Below the pieces are notes generated by a model that was not told the DNA's origin, did not search any database, and saw nothing but the letters and a program-made list of their open reading frames with translations. A program made the translations under genes and the position numbers. From Thiotrichales bacterium 19S9-11 (lineage in GTDB: Bacteria > Pseudomonadota > Gammaproteobacteria > Francisellales > Francisellaceae), in assembly GCA_021713395.1 (NCBI GenBank), contig JAKJJT010000008.1, positions 24,582 to 88,581 of the forward strand: DNA of 64,000 nucleotides. The letters are read 5' to 3'. Positions within the stretch are counted from its first letter, which is position 1. Every line of letters starts with the position of its first letter. Below are positions 18,124 to 27,475 of this stretch, piece by piece.

Positions 18124-19200
18124 ATGGCTGGAAATACGATAGGAAAACTATTTACAGTAACAACATTTGGTGAAAGTCATGGTGTTGCTTTAGGCGCTAT
18201 TGTTGATGGTGTGCCGCCAGGCATGGAGTTAACAGAATCAGATATACAAAAAGAATTAGATCGAAGAAAACCAGGTACTAGTCGCTATACAACACAGAGA
18301 AGAGAAAATGATGAAGTTAAAATACTATCTGGTGTGTTTGAAGGTATCACAACAGGGCACCCAATTGGTTTACTAATTGAAAATACAGATCAAAAATCAA
18401 AAGATTATAGCGATATTAAAGACTTATTTCGCCCAGGGCATGCAGACTATACCTATCATCACAAATATGGTATCCGTGATTATCGAGGTGGTGGGCGTTC
18501 TTCAGCCAGAGAAACAGCGTTAAGAGTTGCAGCAGGTGCAATTGCAAAAAAATATTTAAACTTACACCATGGCGTAGAGATAAATGCTTGTTTATCGAAA
18601 CTTGGCCCAATTGCTATTGATTTTGGCCAATGGGCGCATGTGAATACAAACCCATTTTTTTGTCCTAACCAAACACAAATTAAAGAATTAGAAACCTATA
18701 TTCAACAAATTAGGAAAGAAGGTGATTCGATTGGTGCTGAGGTAATGGTTGAAGCAATTAATGTACCCGTTGGTTTAGGAGAGCCAGTATTTGATCGTAT
18801 TGATGCAGATATTGCCTTTGCGTTAATGAATATTAATGCAGCAAAAGCTGTTAGTATTGGTGATGGTTTTGATGTGGTTGAGCAGCGAGGAACAGAACAT
18901 CGTGATGAAATTGACCCGTCAGGTTTCCTTTCAAATCATGCAGGTGGTATTTTAGGTGGTATTTCAACAGGACAGCCAATTATCGCAAAAGTTGCGTTCA
19001 AACCAACATCTAGTGTGTTAAAATCAGGAAAAACCGTTAATATATTAAATGAGGCTGTTGAAGTCTCAGTAAAGGGTCGACACGACCCATGTGTTGGTAT
19101 TCGTGCTGTGCCAATTGTTGAAGCGCAAGTGGCAATTATACTGATGGATCATTTGTTGAGACATCGTGCGCAGAATTTTGATCGAGAGGGTTTAAGATGA
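18124..19200 (+). CDS. aroC: Chorismate synthase
   Basis: This FMN-dependent enzyme makes chorismate from EPSP, the last shared step to aromatic amino acids and folate. The N-terminus [20 protein letters not shown], the [15 protein letters not shown] motif, [13 protein letters not shown] and the C-terminal [17 protein letters not shown] are all conserved. The length of 358 residues is typical. Its stop overlaps the dedA start (ATGA). Chorismate is the substrate of real TrpE/PabB enzymes, so the degenerate TrpE-like gene 2.6 kb downstream is a notable neighbour. Confidence 0.96.
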   Translation: MAGNTIGKLFTVTTFGESHGVALGAIVDGVPPGMELTESDIQKELDRRKPGTSRYTTQRRENDEVKILSGVFEGITTGHPIGLLIENTDQKSKDYSDIKDLFRPGHADYTYHHKYGIRDYRGGGRSSARETALRVAAGAIAKKYLNLHHGVEINACLSKLGPIAIDFGQWAHVNTNPFFCPNQTQIKELETYIQQIRKEGDSIGAEVMVEAINVPVGLGEPVFDRIDADIAFALMNINAAKAVSIGDGFDVVEQRGTEHRDEIDPSGFLSNHAGGILGGISTGQPIIAKVAFKPTSSVLKSGKTVNILNEAVEVSVKGRHDPCVGIRAVPIVEAQVAIILMDHLLRHRAQNFDREGLR

Positions 19201-19916
19201 CACCAGATGTTGTAGCTCAAAGTGCCCCCATGTCGGCAGAATGGTTAGCATTAATCGAAACTTGGGGTTATTGGTTGATGGCCTTTGGTGCTATTATTGA
19301 AGGTGAAACGTTTTTAATTATTGGTGGTATTGCTGCAGCACATGATATGTTGCATCTACCAGGGCTAATTTTATTAGCAATTGTTGGTTGTGTTATTCAT
19401 GATGCATTTTTCTTTTATAGCGGTCGACTTTTTGGCCGACAGATTGTTGAGCGATTCCCAAAAATTCAAAGTAAAATTGAAAAAGTAACACGGCTATTGG
19501 AAAAGTACGATGCCGGTCTAATTATTGCTTTTCGATTTATGTATGGTGTGAGAACAATCATACCCTTTGCGTTGGGAATTAGTAAAATATCTAATTTGAA
19601 ATTTATGTTTTTTGATACCATTGGTGCAATTTTATGGTCAACATTTTTTGTTGTTGGCGGTTATTATTTTGGTCAAGGATTAATTATTTTAATCCAAAAG
19701 CTAGATTTAGGACCATTTATTAGAGAGCATTGGATAGTTTCGACTGCTCTTTTAATTGTTTTTATCTTCTTTGTTTATTTTCTAGTTATTTGGCTAAGAA
19801 AACGTAGAAAGTTAAAAAAGCAACGTATTGCCCAATTAGAGAAAGATAAAGAAGAAGCCTATGCTGGTGAAAGTATTAATTTAGAGCTTGATGATGATTC
19901 AGAAGTAGATAAATAA
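19197..19916 (+). CDS. DedA family membrane protein
   Basis: DedA proteins are inner-membrane proteins linked to lipid scrambling or flipping and proton-motive-force homeostasis. This 239-residue member has the expected hydrophobic segments, including [19 protein letters not shown] and the conserved F-x-R-x(3)-G-x-R motif as [18 protein letters not shown] long hydrophobic C-terminal helix precedes a charged tail. It is coupled to aroC by an ATGA overlap. Confidence 0.9.
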   Translation: MTPDVVAQSAPMSAEWLALIETWGYWLMAFGAIIEGETFLIIGGIAAAHDMLHLPGLILLAIVGCVIHDAFFFYSGRLFGRQIVERFPKIQSKIEKVTRLLEKYDAGLIIAFRFMYGVRTIIPFALGISKISNLKFMFFDTIGAILWSTFFVVGGYYFGQGLIILIQKLDLGPFIREHWIVSTALLIVFIFFVYFLVIWLRKRRKLKKQRIAQLEKDKEEAYAGESINLELDDDSEVDK

Positions 19917-19959
19917 GCATTGTTTATAAAGTAAGTTAAAGTGATTTAGGGAGAATTAT

Positions 19960-20289
19960 GTGAGTAATGAAGCAGAATGCGTTTTTCTTGATCAAAAATC
20001 TGCTTATCGAGCACTAATGCCTTTTATTCAAGATAATGCGGTTTTTATTCCAATTGATGCGACAGAAGACTATCAGTTAGGAGAGCAGATACAAGTATCA
20101 TTGAAACTACCAGAGCTTGGTGAATCGGTTATATTCAGAGGCTCGATTGTATGGCTGTCTTTTGAGTCACCACCAAATAAGCAAGGTGTAGGTGTAAGGT
20201 TTGAGGGTGTAGAAGGCCATAGAGCAAAAGAACTATTAGAGTCTTATACACAAGATGTATCATTTGATGGTTTAACAGATACAATATAA
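19960..20289 (+). CDS. pilZ: PilZ-domain protein, type IV pilus PilZ-like
   Basis: The 109-residue protein resembles the founding PilZ of type IV pilus assembly: MPFIQDNAVFIP, LGEQIQVSLKLPE, RGSIVWLSFESP and GVGVRFEG match that orthologue pattern. The c-di-GMP-binding RxxxR motif is absent, as in true PilZ proteins, which act with PilB and FimX rather than by binding the nucleotide. It starts with GTG at 19960 preceded by AGGGAG. No other pilus genes are in the window. Confidence 0.75.
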   Translation: MSNEAECVFLDQKSAYRALMPFIQDNAVFIPIDATEDYQLGEQIQVSLKLPELGESVIFRGSIVWLSFESPPNKQGVGVRFEGVEGHRAKELLESYTQDVSFDGLTDTI

Positions 20290-20314
20290 ATAAAATTTTA
20301 GGAGTAGTTGACGC

Positions 20315-21760
20315 ATGAGTCATGCAGATATCGCAGTTGTTGGGTTGGCAGTTATGGGGCAGAACTTAATTCTAAACATGAACGACCATGGTTTTAAAGT
20401 TGTTGCTTATAATCGAACCACTTCAAAGGTCGATGATTTTTTAAATCACTCAGCAAAAAATACAAATATTGTTGGTGCTTATAGCATTGAAGAAATGGTC
20501 AGTAAACTAAAGTCACCGCGTATTGTTATGCTAATGGTGAAAGCAGGAGATGTCGTTGACCAATTTATAGATCAAATAGTCCCTTTTTTAGATAAAGGTG
20601 ATGTTTTAGTTGATGGAGGAAATTCAAACTTTCCTGATACTGAACGTCGAGTGAAAATGTTGGCAGAAAAAGATATTTATTTTGTTGGCTCAGGTGTCTC
20701 TGGTGGTGAAGAAGGTGCACGTTTTGGCCCATCACTAATGCCAGGAGGTAATGAAAAAGCATGGCCAATTATTAAACCTATCTTCCAAGCAATTGCAGCT
20801 AAAACAACAAATGATGAACCTTGTTGCCAATGGGTTGGTGATGGTGGTTCAGGTCATTTTGTGAAAATGGTCCATAATGGTATAGAGTATGGTGATATGC
20901 AATTAATTTGTGAGGCTTATCACTTATTGCAACAATTACATAATATGGATAATCAAGGATTAAGTGATACATTTAAATCATGGAACAAAACAGAGCTAGA
21001 CAGTTACCTAATTGAGATTACAGCTAATATCTTTTCCTATCAAGATGAAGATGGGCAGTATGTAGTTGATCAAATCCTAGATACAGCAGGCCAAAAAGGA
21101 ACTGGAAAGTGGACAGGTATTAATGCACTAGACTTGGGTGTGCCATTAACTTTAATTGGTGAGAGTGTTTTTGCTCGTTGCTTATCTGCCTTAAAAGAAA
21201 CAAGAGTTAAAGCAGAGTCAATTTATCAAGATAAGCATTTAATTCAAAATAACATTCCAAGTATTGATGCGATTCGAGGGGCTTTATTATTTGCAAAAGT
21301 TATTTCATATGCACAAGGTTATATGTTAATGACAGAAGCTGCATCACACTTTGGCTGGAAGTTGAATTATGGTGATATTGCACTGATGTGGCGAGAAGGT
21401 TGTATTATACGAAGTGTTTTTCTAGAGCATATTAAAAACGCATATGATAAAAATCTTAAGCTTGAAAACTTATTATTTGATGATTATTTTAAAAATATTC
21501 TGAATCAGGAATTAAAAAATATTAGACAAGTTGCAGCAGCTGCAATTGAAAATGGCATTGCAACACCGGCATTAACTTCTGCAATTAGTTTTTTTGATGG
21601 CTTTATTACAGGAAGGTTACCTGCAAACCTGTTGCAGGCACTACGTGACTACTTCGGTGCGCATACTTATGAGCGTATTGATCAAAAAAGAGGTCAATTT
21701 TTTCATACAGACTGGATTGGCAGTAATTCTAATGTTAGCTCTAGCTCATATAACGTATAA
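20315..21760 (+). CDS. gnd: 6-phosphogluconate dehydrogenase, decarboxylating
   Basis: This pentose-phosphate enzyme oxidises 6-phosphogluconate to ribulose-5-phosphate, CO2 and NADPH. The Rossmann motif GLAVMGQNLILNM is at the N-terminus, followed by DGGNSNFPDTERR, GSGVSGGEEGARFGPSLMPGG and the catalytic-lysine segment HFVKMVHNGIEYGDMQ. The C-terminal RGQFFHTDW tail is present. The 481-residue length is normal for the long form. An AGGAG ribosome binding site lies upstream. Francisella itself lacks this enzyme by general report, so its presence argues for a relative rather than Francisella proper. Confidence 0.95.
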   Translation: MSHADIAVVGLAVMGQNLILNMNDHGFKVVAYNRTTSKVDDFLNHSAKNTNIVGAYSIEEMVSKLKSPRIVMLMVKAGDVVDQFIDQIVPFLDKGDVLVDGGNSNFPDTERRVKMLAEKDIYFVGSGVSGGEEGARFGPSLMPGGNEKAWPIIKPIFQAIAAKTTNDEPCCQWVGDGGSGHFVKMVHNGIEYGDMQLICEAYHLLQQLHNMDNQGLSDTFKSWNKTELDSYLIEITANIFSYQDEDGQYVVDQILDTAGQKGTGKWTGINALDLGVPLTLIGESVFARCLSALKETRVKAESIYQDKHLIQNNIPSIDAIRGALLFAKVISYAQGYMLMTEAASHFGWKLNYGDIALMWREGCIIRSVFLEHIKNAYDKNLKLENLLFDDYFKNILNQELKNIRQVAAAAIENGIATPALTSAISFFDGFITGRLPANLLQALRDYFGAHTYERIDQKRGQFFHTDWIGSNSNVSSSSYNV

Positions 21761-21809
21761 AAAATTAAATCTAAAGATATTATATCAAATTATATTCAAA
21801 GGTAATTAA

Positions 21810-23210
21810 GTGATTAATGTAAGAAGCAGGCTGAAAAAGCTTGATCAATTTATTAATGCTTCAGATGCATATTTAAAACTAAGAAAAGTTTTATCTGAAG
21901 AGGAAGTATTTTTATTAGAGTCATTGTCTGGGCCTAAAGCAGATAAAAATAAGGTTGTGGTTGGTTTTAATCCAATACTAAAAATTATTGTAAAAAGCCA
22001 GAGAGTTTATATTACGGGTAATGAGCTTCTATCAAAACTAGTTAATCAATCAATTGAAGAAAATAGCCACTTTTCAAAAAAAGCAGATACATATTTTACG
22101 TTAAGTAATATAGAAGATTTAATTCAATTATTGAGACTAATTGAAGCACAGTTTAAAGTTAACTATTTAGGAACACACCGAGATTTCCAGTTTGGCTTTT
22201 TTGGTTATATTGATGGACTTATTAGTGAACATTTTAATAATGTGAATAACCATAAGGTTCAGTGTCAGCTACCTGATTTGTATTTTAGCGTTTATCAAGG
22301 GCTTGTATATAGTGACTTGGTTGCGGAAAGCTCATCTTTAATTATTAATCAAATTGAAGGTGTTTCTTGCTATTCGCGTCAGTCAATTGAAGACTTGTTA
22401 GTTGAAAAAATGGATATTGAGTATAAACCCAGCAATTCTTCTGTAGAGGAAGTTAGCCTTTTAAATACAGAAGAACAGTTGCTCCAAACTTCAAAAAATA
22501 TTCAAAGCTTGATTAATAGTGGTCAGTTATATCAATCTAGTGTTTATCAAACTTTATCCATTAAGTCAACAATAGAGCCATTTGATGTTTATCAGAACTT
22601 ATCAAAAAATAACCCATCACCTTATATGTATTTTGCTAGTTTTGATTCGCTTCGTTTAATTGGTGCGTCATTAGAGTTGTTTATTAAGTTAGAAAATGGC
22701 TATATTACAATGCGCCCGGTGTCATCATCAGAATCAGGGGAGCAGGCACATTTACTTTTAGTTGATTTGATTTGTAATGAAGTGGCACATTTAGCAGAGC
22801 CAGCATCTTTAAAAGTTAACCAGTTTGCATCTGAAGAGTCTTATATTGATCAATCAAGCTTAGTATCAGACATCAGTGCTAAATGTGTTAAAAACAATGA
22901 TAAATATGAGACTTTATTTTCTGTGCTACCACCAACAGCGTTGACTGGATCACCAAAGCTTAAGTCTATCGAAAGTCAAGATAAAACAAGATCAGCAGGT
23001 GGGTGTGTTGGATATATAGATTTTAGAGGAATGATGCAAATGGCACTTTGCATAAGAACTGTTATTTATGAAAATAACCAATATCAAGCAGTTGCTTATG
23101 AGAATGTATTGGCTAATACAAATACATCTGATCTATATAATAAGATAAACAAAAGCTTAAACCCTATTGCAAAAGCAGTAGCAGATAAAACAATAGGTGA
23201 ATGCTCATGA
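21810..23210 (+). CDS. TrpE/PabB-like chorismate-binding pseudoenzyme
   Basis: The 466-residue protein keeps the length and fold landmarks of anthranilate/aminodeoxychorismate synthase component I: NPSPYMYFASF, GASLELFIKLENG, HLLLVDLICNE, LTGSPK, GGCVGYIDFRG and ALCIRT. The active site is gone. The IAGTRPRG region reads VSSSESG, the Mg-binding Glu before HxMLVDL reads Ala, RND reads CNE, the histidine of SHVMHIVS reads Ser, AGTxSGAPK reads PTALTGSPK, the Tyr of GPYGG reads Ala, AGAG reads AYEN, and the C-terminal Glu of E-x(3)-K reads Asn. The GTG start has AAAGG seven bases upstream. The stop overlaps the next gene (ATGA). The frame is intact over the whole length, so it is not a simple pseudogene. 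Its function is unknown. Confidence 0.75.
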   Translation: MINVRSRLKKLDQFINASDAYLKLRKVLSEEEVFLLESLSGPKADKNKVVVGFNPILKIIVKSQRVYITGNELLSKLVNQSIEENSHFSKKADTYFTLSNIEDLIQLLRLIEAQFKVNYLGTHRDFQFGFFGYIDGLISEHFNNVNNHKVQCQLPDLYFSVYQGLVYSDLVAESSSLIINQIEGVSCYSRQSIEDLLVEKMDIEYKPSNSSVEEVSLLNTEEQLLQTSKNIQSLINSGQLYQSSVYQTLSIKSTIEPFDVYQNLSKNNPSPYMYFASFDSLRLIGASLELFIKLENGYITMRPVSSSESGEQAHLLLVDLICNEVAHLAEPASLKVNQFASEESYIDQSSLVSDISAKCVKNNDKYETLFSVLPPTALTGSPKLKSIESQDKTRSAGGCVGYIDFRGMMQMALCIRTVIYENNQYQAVAYENVLANTNTSDLYNKINKSLNPIAKAVADKTIGECS

Positions 23211-23809
23211 ATTTGAAGTTGGTTATTATAAGTAGAGAAAATATATTTTCAAATACAATTATTCAAACACTAGGCCACCTTGGTGCAGAGGCTTGTTATA
23301 TAAGTTTAGAATCAGTATTAAATGATTTAGAAGTTTTAGATGGCTATGATGGTATTGTTATTGCAAATGGTAACAATAAAACTCTGGCTTCAGAGTATAA
23401 AAAATTAATACAGTTTATTCGCTTTAAAATGCCATTTTTAGCACTTGGTGATGGAATAGAGGCACTTGTTTTGGCATTTGGTGGAGAGCTAGTTGAATCC
23501 AGACAATCATATTTTGGTAAAGTATGTGATTTGACACATAGCAATAAAGGGTACTTTATAAACTTACCTAGAAAGTTTAAAGTTGTGAAATATTGTTCAA
23601 AAATTATTGATCAAAACTTCTTTCCTTCTGATGAGTTAATAGTTAGCGCATCATCCTTAGATGATAAAAGTATTCTAGGTGTAAAACATCGAGTTTATCC
23701 AATTGAAGGAGTGTTATTTAATCCCGAAAGTATAGGGACAGATTATGGTGTAGAATTTTTTCGTGCGTTTTTAGATAAGATTAAAACAACAAAATTAAAC
23801 TACGCATGA
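23207..23809 (+). CDS. TrpG/PabA-like glutamine amidotransferase pseudoenzyme
   Basis: The roughly 200-residue protein follows class I glutamine amidotransferase (TrpG/PabA) along its length: YDGIVIANGNNKT where SPGPG is expected, PFLALGDGIEALVLAFGGELV where GVCLGHQ is expected, and IEGVLFNPESIGTDYG where GVQFHPESI is expected. The nucleophilic Cys therefore aligns with Gly and the catalytic His with Asn; only the Glu is kept. It should not release ammonia from glutamine. The ATG at 23207 overlaps the stop of the TrpE-like gene (ATGA); an ATG at 23201 is also in frame. Tight coupling to the TrpE-like partner suggests the two still form a complex. Confidence 0.75.
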   Translation: MNLKLVIISRENIFSNTIIQTLGHLGAEACYISLESVLNDLEVLDGYDGIVIANGNNKTLASEYKKLIQFIRFKMPFLALGDGIEALVLAFGGELVESRQSYFGKVCDLTHSNKGYFINLPRKFKVVKYCSKIIDQNFFPSDELIVSASSLDDKSILGVKHRVYPIEGVLFNPESIGTDYGVEFFRAFLDKIKTTKLNYA

Positions 23810-23946
23810 TTTTATTACGATAAGTTCAAGTTTGAATAAAGAAAGTATGGACAAATTTGCTGTGTTCGATTAATCTTTGAACTTCCTCATGGGGAGTCCC
23901 ATATAACTAGTAAATAATGAGTAATTAAGATTTTAGAGAAAAGTTT

Positions 23947-24843
23947 ATGTCTGACGGAAGAAAAAAATTAGGTGCATTTGAGCAGCTTAAATCATTAGTT
24001 AAAGGTAAGAGTAAAAATTTAGCTGAACTAAAAGAAGCAACAGAAAGCTCAAGAAAAACGCATAATAAACAATCATCACATAATAAAAACCCTGCGCGTC
24101 GGGCAAAAAATCCTAACGAATCAAAACAGCAACCAACATATCAGATGCGTACGCCGCAGTTTGGTCAGAAAATGGCTCGACAGCAAGATAGTACACATAG
24201 ACCAGTTAGTAAAGAATCAGAGGTGACAGTCTCAATTAACTTACAAGACCAAATGGAAGTAGAGTCACGCCGATTATTTGGTTGGTTATGCCGAAACTTT
24301 CCTAATTGTTTTAATCCAAAAGCTAAAAAGCCACTTAAAGTTGGTATTAATGATGATATTATAAAAGCATTTTTAGAGCGCACACAGCGTCAAATTCACT
24401 TTGGTGTTTTAACTAAGGTATTACGTCGTTATGTTGGTGATCAAGCATATCAAAAAGCAATTATTGAGCATAAGAAACGATTTAATTTAGCAGGTGAAGC
24501 AGTAGAAGATATTTCTGATGAGCACTTAGAGCATGCACAATCTCGTTTGGAAGAATTAATTGAAAAATCTCGCCTAAAAGCTCAAGGTATTGATCCAAGA
24601 ACGGTTATGAATAAAAAGAAAGATGAAGAAGCTACTGAGCAAAAAGAAATAAAAAATCAAGAGACCTCTTCTGAGTCATCTCAAGTAGAAGAAACATCAG
24701 CGACTATTGAAGCAGATAATGAAATAAAATCTGCAACAGAAACAGAAACAGAAACAGAAACAGAAACAGAAACAGAAACAGAAACAGAAACAGAAACAGA
24801 AACAGAAACAGAAATAAAAAATAAAGAAACTGATTCAAAATGA
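23947..24843 (+). CDS. proQ: ProQ/FinO-domain RNA-binding protein with Thr-Glu repeat tail
   Basis: ProQ/FinO proteins are RNA chaperones for small RNAs and mRNA 3' ends. Here the domain lies at about 105-205, with [44 protein letters not shown] and [14 protein letters not shown] basic, disordered N-terminal arm (1-95) and a charged C-terminal tail flank it. Residues about 264-289 are thirteen Thr-Glu dipeptides encoded by a perfect hexamer repeat. The domain order differs from E. coli ProQ, where FinO is N-terminal. The stop overlaps the prfC start (ATGA). The symbol is by domain similarity; orthology with E. coli proQ is not certain. Confidence 0.8.
   Translation: MSDGRKKLGAFEQLKSLVKGKSKNLAELKEATESSRKTHNKQSSHNKNPARRAKNPNESKQQPTYQMRTPQFGQKMARQQDSTHRPVSKESEVTVSINLQDQMEVESRRLFGWLCRNFPNCFNPKAKKPLKVGINDDIIKAFLERTQRQIHFGVLTKVLRRYVGDQAYQKAIIEHKKRFNLAGEAVEDISDEHLEHAQSRLEELIEKSRLKAQGIDPRTVMNKKKDEEATEQKEIKNQETSSESSQVEETSATIEADNEIKSATETETETETETETETETETETETETEIKNKETDSK
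24736..24813 (+). repeat. 13-copy perfect ACAGAA microsatellite inside the ProQ-family gene
   Basis: Thirteen uninterrupted copies of ACAGAA encode (Thr-Glu)13. Because the unit is six bases, gain or loss of copies changes tail length without shifting the frame. The codons do not vary at all, which points to recent slippage rather than old conserved sequence. Confidence 0.97.
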
Positions 24844-26420
24844 GTAATTTAGACGCTCATATCAATAAGCGTAGAACTTTTGCTATTATTTCACACCCAG
24901 ATGCAGGTAAAACAACGATTACTGAAAAGTTGTTGCTATTTGGTGGTGCAATACAGTTAGCCGGTGAAATTAAAGGAAAGAAAGCATCTCGTCATGCGAC
25001 GTCCGACTGGATGGAGTTAGAAAAACAACGTGGCATTTCTGTGACAACTTCTGTTATGCAGTTTGACTATAATGGTTGTGTTATTAATTTGTTAGATACG
25101 CCAGGCCATGAGGATTTTTCAGAAGATACCTATCGTACGCTAACAGCTGTAGATTCAGCTTTAATGGTTATTGACGGTGTTAAAGGAGTTGAAGAGCGAA
25201 CAATTAAACTAATGGAAGTTTGTCGTTTAAGAACCACGCCAATTATGACTTTTATTAATAAATTTGACCGTGATGTTCGCGACCCAATTGAATTAATGGA
25301 TGAAGTAGAATCAGTACTAAAAATTCACTGTGTACCGATGACTTGGCCAATTGGTATGGGGAAATTTTTCAAAGGTATCTATCATCTATATGAAGACCGT
25401 ATTTATTTGTATGAAACAGGGCATGGTTCGCATGTTTATAACTTTGAAACAATTGATGGTTTAAATAACCCCTTAGTTGATGAAAAATTAGGTGATTTAG
25501 CTGATGATTTGCGACTAGAAGTAGAGCTTGTGAAAGGTGCTGGTAACGAATTTGATTTAGAAAAATATCTCAAAGGTGAAATTACGCCAGTTTACTTTGG
25601 TACAGCATTAGGGAATTTTGGTGTTAAACAATTATTAGACGCTTTTTCAGCCTATGCGCCAAAACCACTAGCACGTCAGACAAATAACCGAAAAATTGAG
25701 CCAACAGAAAGTAAACTCAGTGGCTTTGTATTTAAAATACAAGCAAATATGGATCCACAACACCGAGATCGCATTGCATTTTTTAGGGTCTGTTCTGGTC
25801 ATTATAAAAAAGGTATGAAGTTATTTCATGTTCGAACAAATAAGCAAATGCAAATTTCAAATGCATTGACCTTTATGGCTGGAAATCGGGAACATATTGA
25901 AGAGGCTTATCCTGGCGATGTGATTGGCTTACATAATCATGGGACAATTCAAATTGGTGATGCCTTTACACAAGGTGAGTTACTAAAATTTACGGGTATT
26001 CCCAATTTTGCACCGGAGTTATTTCGTCGTGTTCGTCTGAAAGACCCACTAAAGATGAAAGCATTGCAAAAGGGTTTAACTGAGCTTTCAGAAGAAGGTG
26101 CAGCACAGGTATTTCGTCCTTTAAGCAGCAATGACCTAATTGTGGGGGCCGTAGGTGTCTTGCAGTTTGATGTTGTAGCCCACCGTTTGGAGAATGAATA
26201 CGGTGTGAAATGTGCTTATGATACGATTAATGTACATACCGCTCGTTGGGTTGATAGTGGTGATACAAAAGTGCTGGAAGCATTTCGTAAAAAGTGTTTT
26301 GAGTATTTAGCATTAGACGCAGCACAGAACTTGACTTATTTAGCACCAACGCGGGTAAACTTATCTTTAGCTGAAGAGCGTCATCCAGATATTGTTTTTA
26401 GAGCAACAAAAGAGCATTGA
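24840..26420 (+). CDS. prfC: Peptide chain release factor 3
   Basis: RF3 is the GTPase that recycles RF1/RF2 from the ribosome after termination. It has G1 [13 protein letters not shown], the switch region [21 protein letters not shown]3 [12 protein letters not shown] and G4 INKFDRD. The 526-residue length and C-terminal domains, such as [19 protein letters not shown], match the family. The start ATG overlaps the ProQ-family stop, so translation is coupled. It ends ten bases before the convergent kdsD-like gene with no obvious terminator. Confidence 0.96.
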   Translation: MSNLDAHINKRRTFAIISHPDAGKTTITEKLLLFGGAIQLAGEIKGKKASRHATSDWMELEKQRGISVTTSVMQFDYNGCVINLLDTPGHEDFSEDTYRTLTAVDSALMVIDGVKGVEERTIKLMEVCRLRTTPIMTFINKFDRDVRDPIELMDEVESVLKIHCVPMTWPIGMGKFFKGIYHLYEDRIYLYETGHGSHVYNFETIDGLNNPLVDEKLGDLADDLRLEVELVKGAGNEFDLEKYLKGEITPVYFGTALGNFGVKQLLDAFSAYAPKPLARQTNNRKIEPTESKLSGFVFKIQANMDPQHRDRIAFFRVCSGHYKKGMKLFHVRTNKQMQISNALTFMAGNREHIEEAYPGDVIGLHNHGTIQIGDAFTQGELLKFTGIPNFAPELFRRVRLKDPLKMKALQKGLTELSEEGAAQVFRPLSSNDLIVGAVGVLQFDVVAHRLENEYGVKCAYDTINVHTARWVDSGDTKVLEAFRKKCFEYLALDAAQNLTYLAPTRVNLSLAEERHPDIVFRATKEH

Positions 26421-26430
26421 TAAAATTATT

Positions 26431-27393
26431 TTAAACAATTCCAGATTGTAATAAATGATGCATATGAATGACACCTTCTACTTCATTTTTATCATTTGTA
26501 ACTGCAAGTGACGTGATTTTATAAGTTTCCATAATATGAAGCGCTTTGGTAGCAAGCTCTTTGCCATGAATTATTTTTGGTGAGGAAATCATAATTTCTG
26601 AAATAGGCGTTTTTTTCATATTATAGTCAGTTGCAAAGATTCTTCTTAAATCACCATCAGTGAAAATACCTAACAAGTGATTACCTTCATCAATGACAGT
26701 TGTCATGCCTAACCCCTTTTGAGTAATGAGCAAAATGGTTTCTTCTAAAGGCGTATTAGCAAAAACTTTTGGTATTTTTTCTCCTTTGACCATTAAATCT
26801 TCAACACGAAGTAATAAGCGTTTGCCTAAAGTACCAGCAGGATGTGAAAAAGCAAAGTCTTCTTCACTAAAACGGCGGGCTTTTAAAAGTGCAATTGCAA
26901 GAGCATCACCCAATACTAAAGTTACAGTTGTACTTGCAGTTGGTGCTAGGTTATGAGGGCAAGCTTCTTTGTCAACATGAGTATCAAGGTTAATAGTTGC
27001 TGACTGAGCAAGTGTAGAGTTTTTGTTTCCTGTCAATGAGATCAAAGGGATATCAAGGCGTTTAATATAAGGCAGTAAGTTAATTATTTCATCTGTATTG
27101 CCAGAGTTAGAAATAGCAATGATGGTATCGTCTTTTGTGATCATGCCAAAGTCACCATGAGCAGCCTCAGCAGGGTGAATAAAGAAAGAAGGTGTACCTG
27201 TGCTTGCAAAGGTTGCTGCAATTTTATGGCCAATATGTCCTGATTTTCCCATGCCAATAATAATAACACGACCTTTGGTTTGAAGAATTAAGTCACAAGC
27301 ACTGTTAAACTCGTCACCTAAGCGCTTATTTGCGTGCTGAATTGCGTCAATTTCAATTTTAAAAACTTCTTGGGCGCTTGTTAAATAGCTCAT
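26431..27393 (-). CDS. kdsD: D-arabinose-5-phosphate isomerase, KdsD/KpsF/GutQ family
   Basis: This enzyme converts ribulose-5-phosphate to arabinose-5-phosphate for Kdo and lipopolysaccharide synthesis. It has an N-terminal SIS domain (about 30-180) with GMGKSGHIGHKIAATFASTG, FIHPAEAAHGDFGM and SNSGNTDEI, then ALLKARRFSEEDFAFSHPAG, then two CBS domains. The ATG at 27393 is preferred over an in-frame TTG twelve bases upstream. Length of 320 residues is typical. Choosing KdsD over paralogous GutQ or KpsF rests on there being no capsule or sorbitol genes nearby. Confidence 0.9.
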   Translation of the reverse strand: MSYLTSAQEVFKIEIDAIQHANKRLGDEFNSACDLILQTKGRVIIIGMGKSGHIGHKIAATFASTGTPSFFIHPAEAAHGDFGMITKDDTIIAISNSGNTDEIINLLPYIKRLDIPLISLTGNKNSTLAQSATINLDTHVDKEACPHNLAPTASTTVTLVLGDALAIALLKARRFSEEDFAFSHPAGTLGKRLLLRVEDLMVKGEKIPKVFANTPLEETILLITQKGLGMTTVIDEGNHLLGIFTDGDLRRIFATDYNMKKTPISEIMISSPKIIHGKELATKALHIMETYKITSLAVTNDKNEVEGVIHMHHLLQSGIV

Positions 27394-27475
27394 AGGTTTG
27401 TCCAATTCTGGGTCTTATATTTTTTAAATCTAGAAATAGTATAAAGTATTTAATATTAAAAAGAAAAAGTGTAGA

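Noticed and set aside
21594..21809. A 71-codon frame across the gnd end
   Set aside because: It overlaps the conserved gnd C-terminus out of frame and has no recognisable features.
23822..23884. Possible tRNA or structured RNA between the TrpG-like gene and the ProQ-family gene
   Set aside because: GTTCGATT resembles a T-loop and AAGTTCAAG/TTTGAACTT form distant arms, but no acceptor or anticodon stems can be completed.
24736..24813. CRISPR-like repeat array
   Set aside because: The repeats are six bases with no spacers and lie in frame inside a coding gene; it is a microsatellite.
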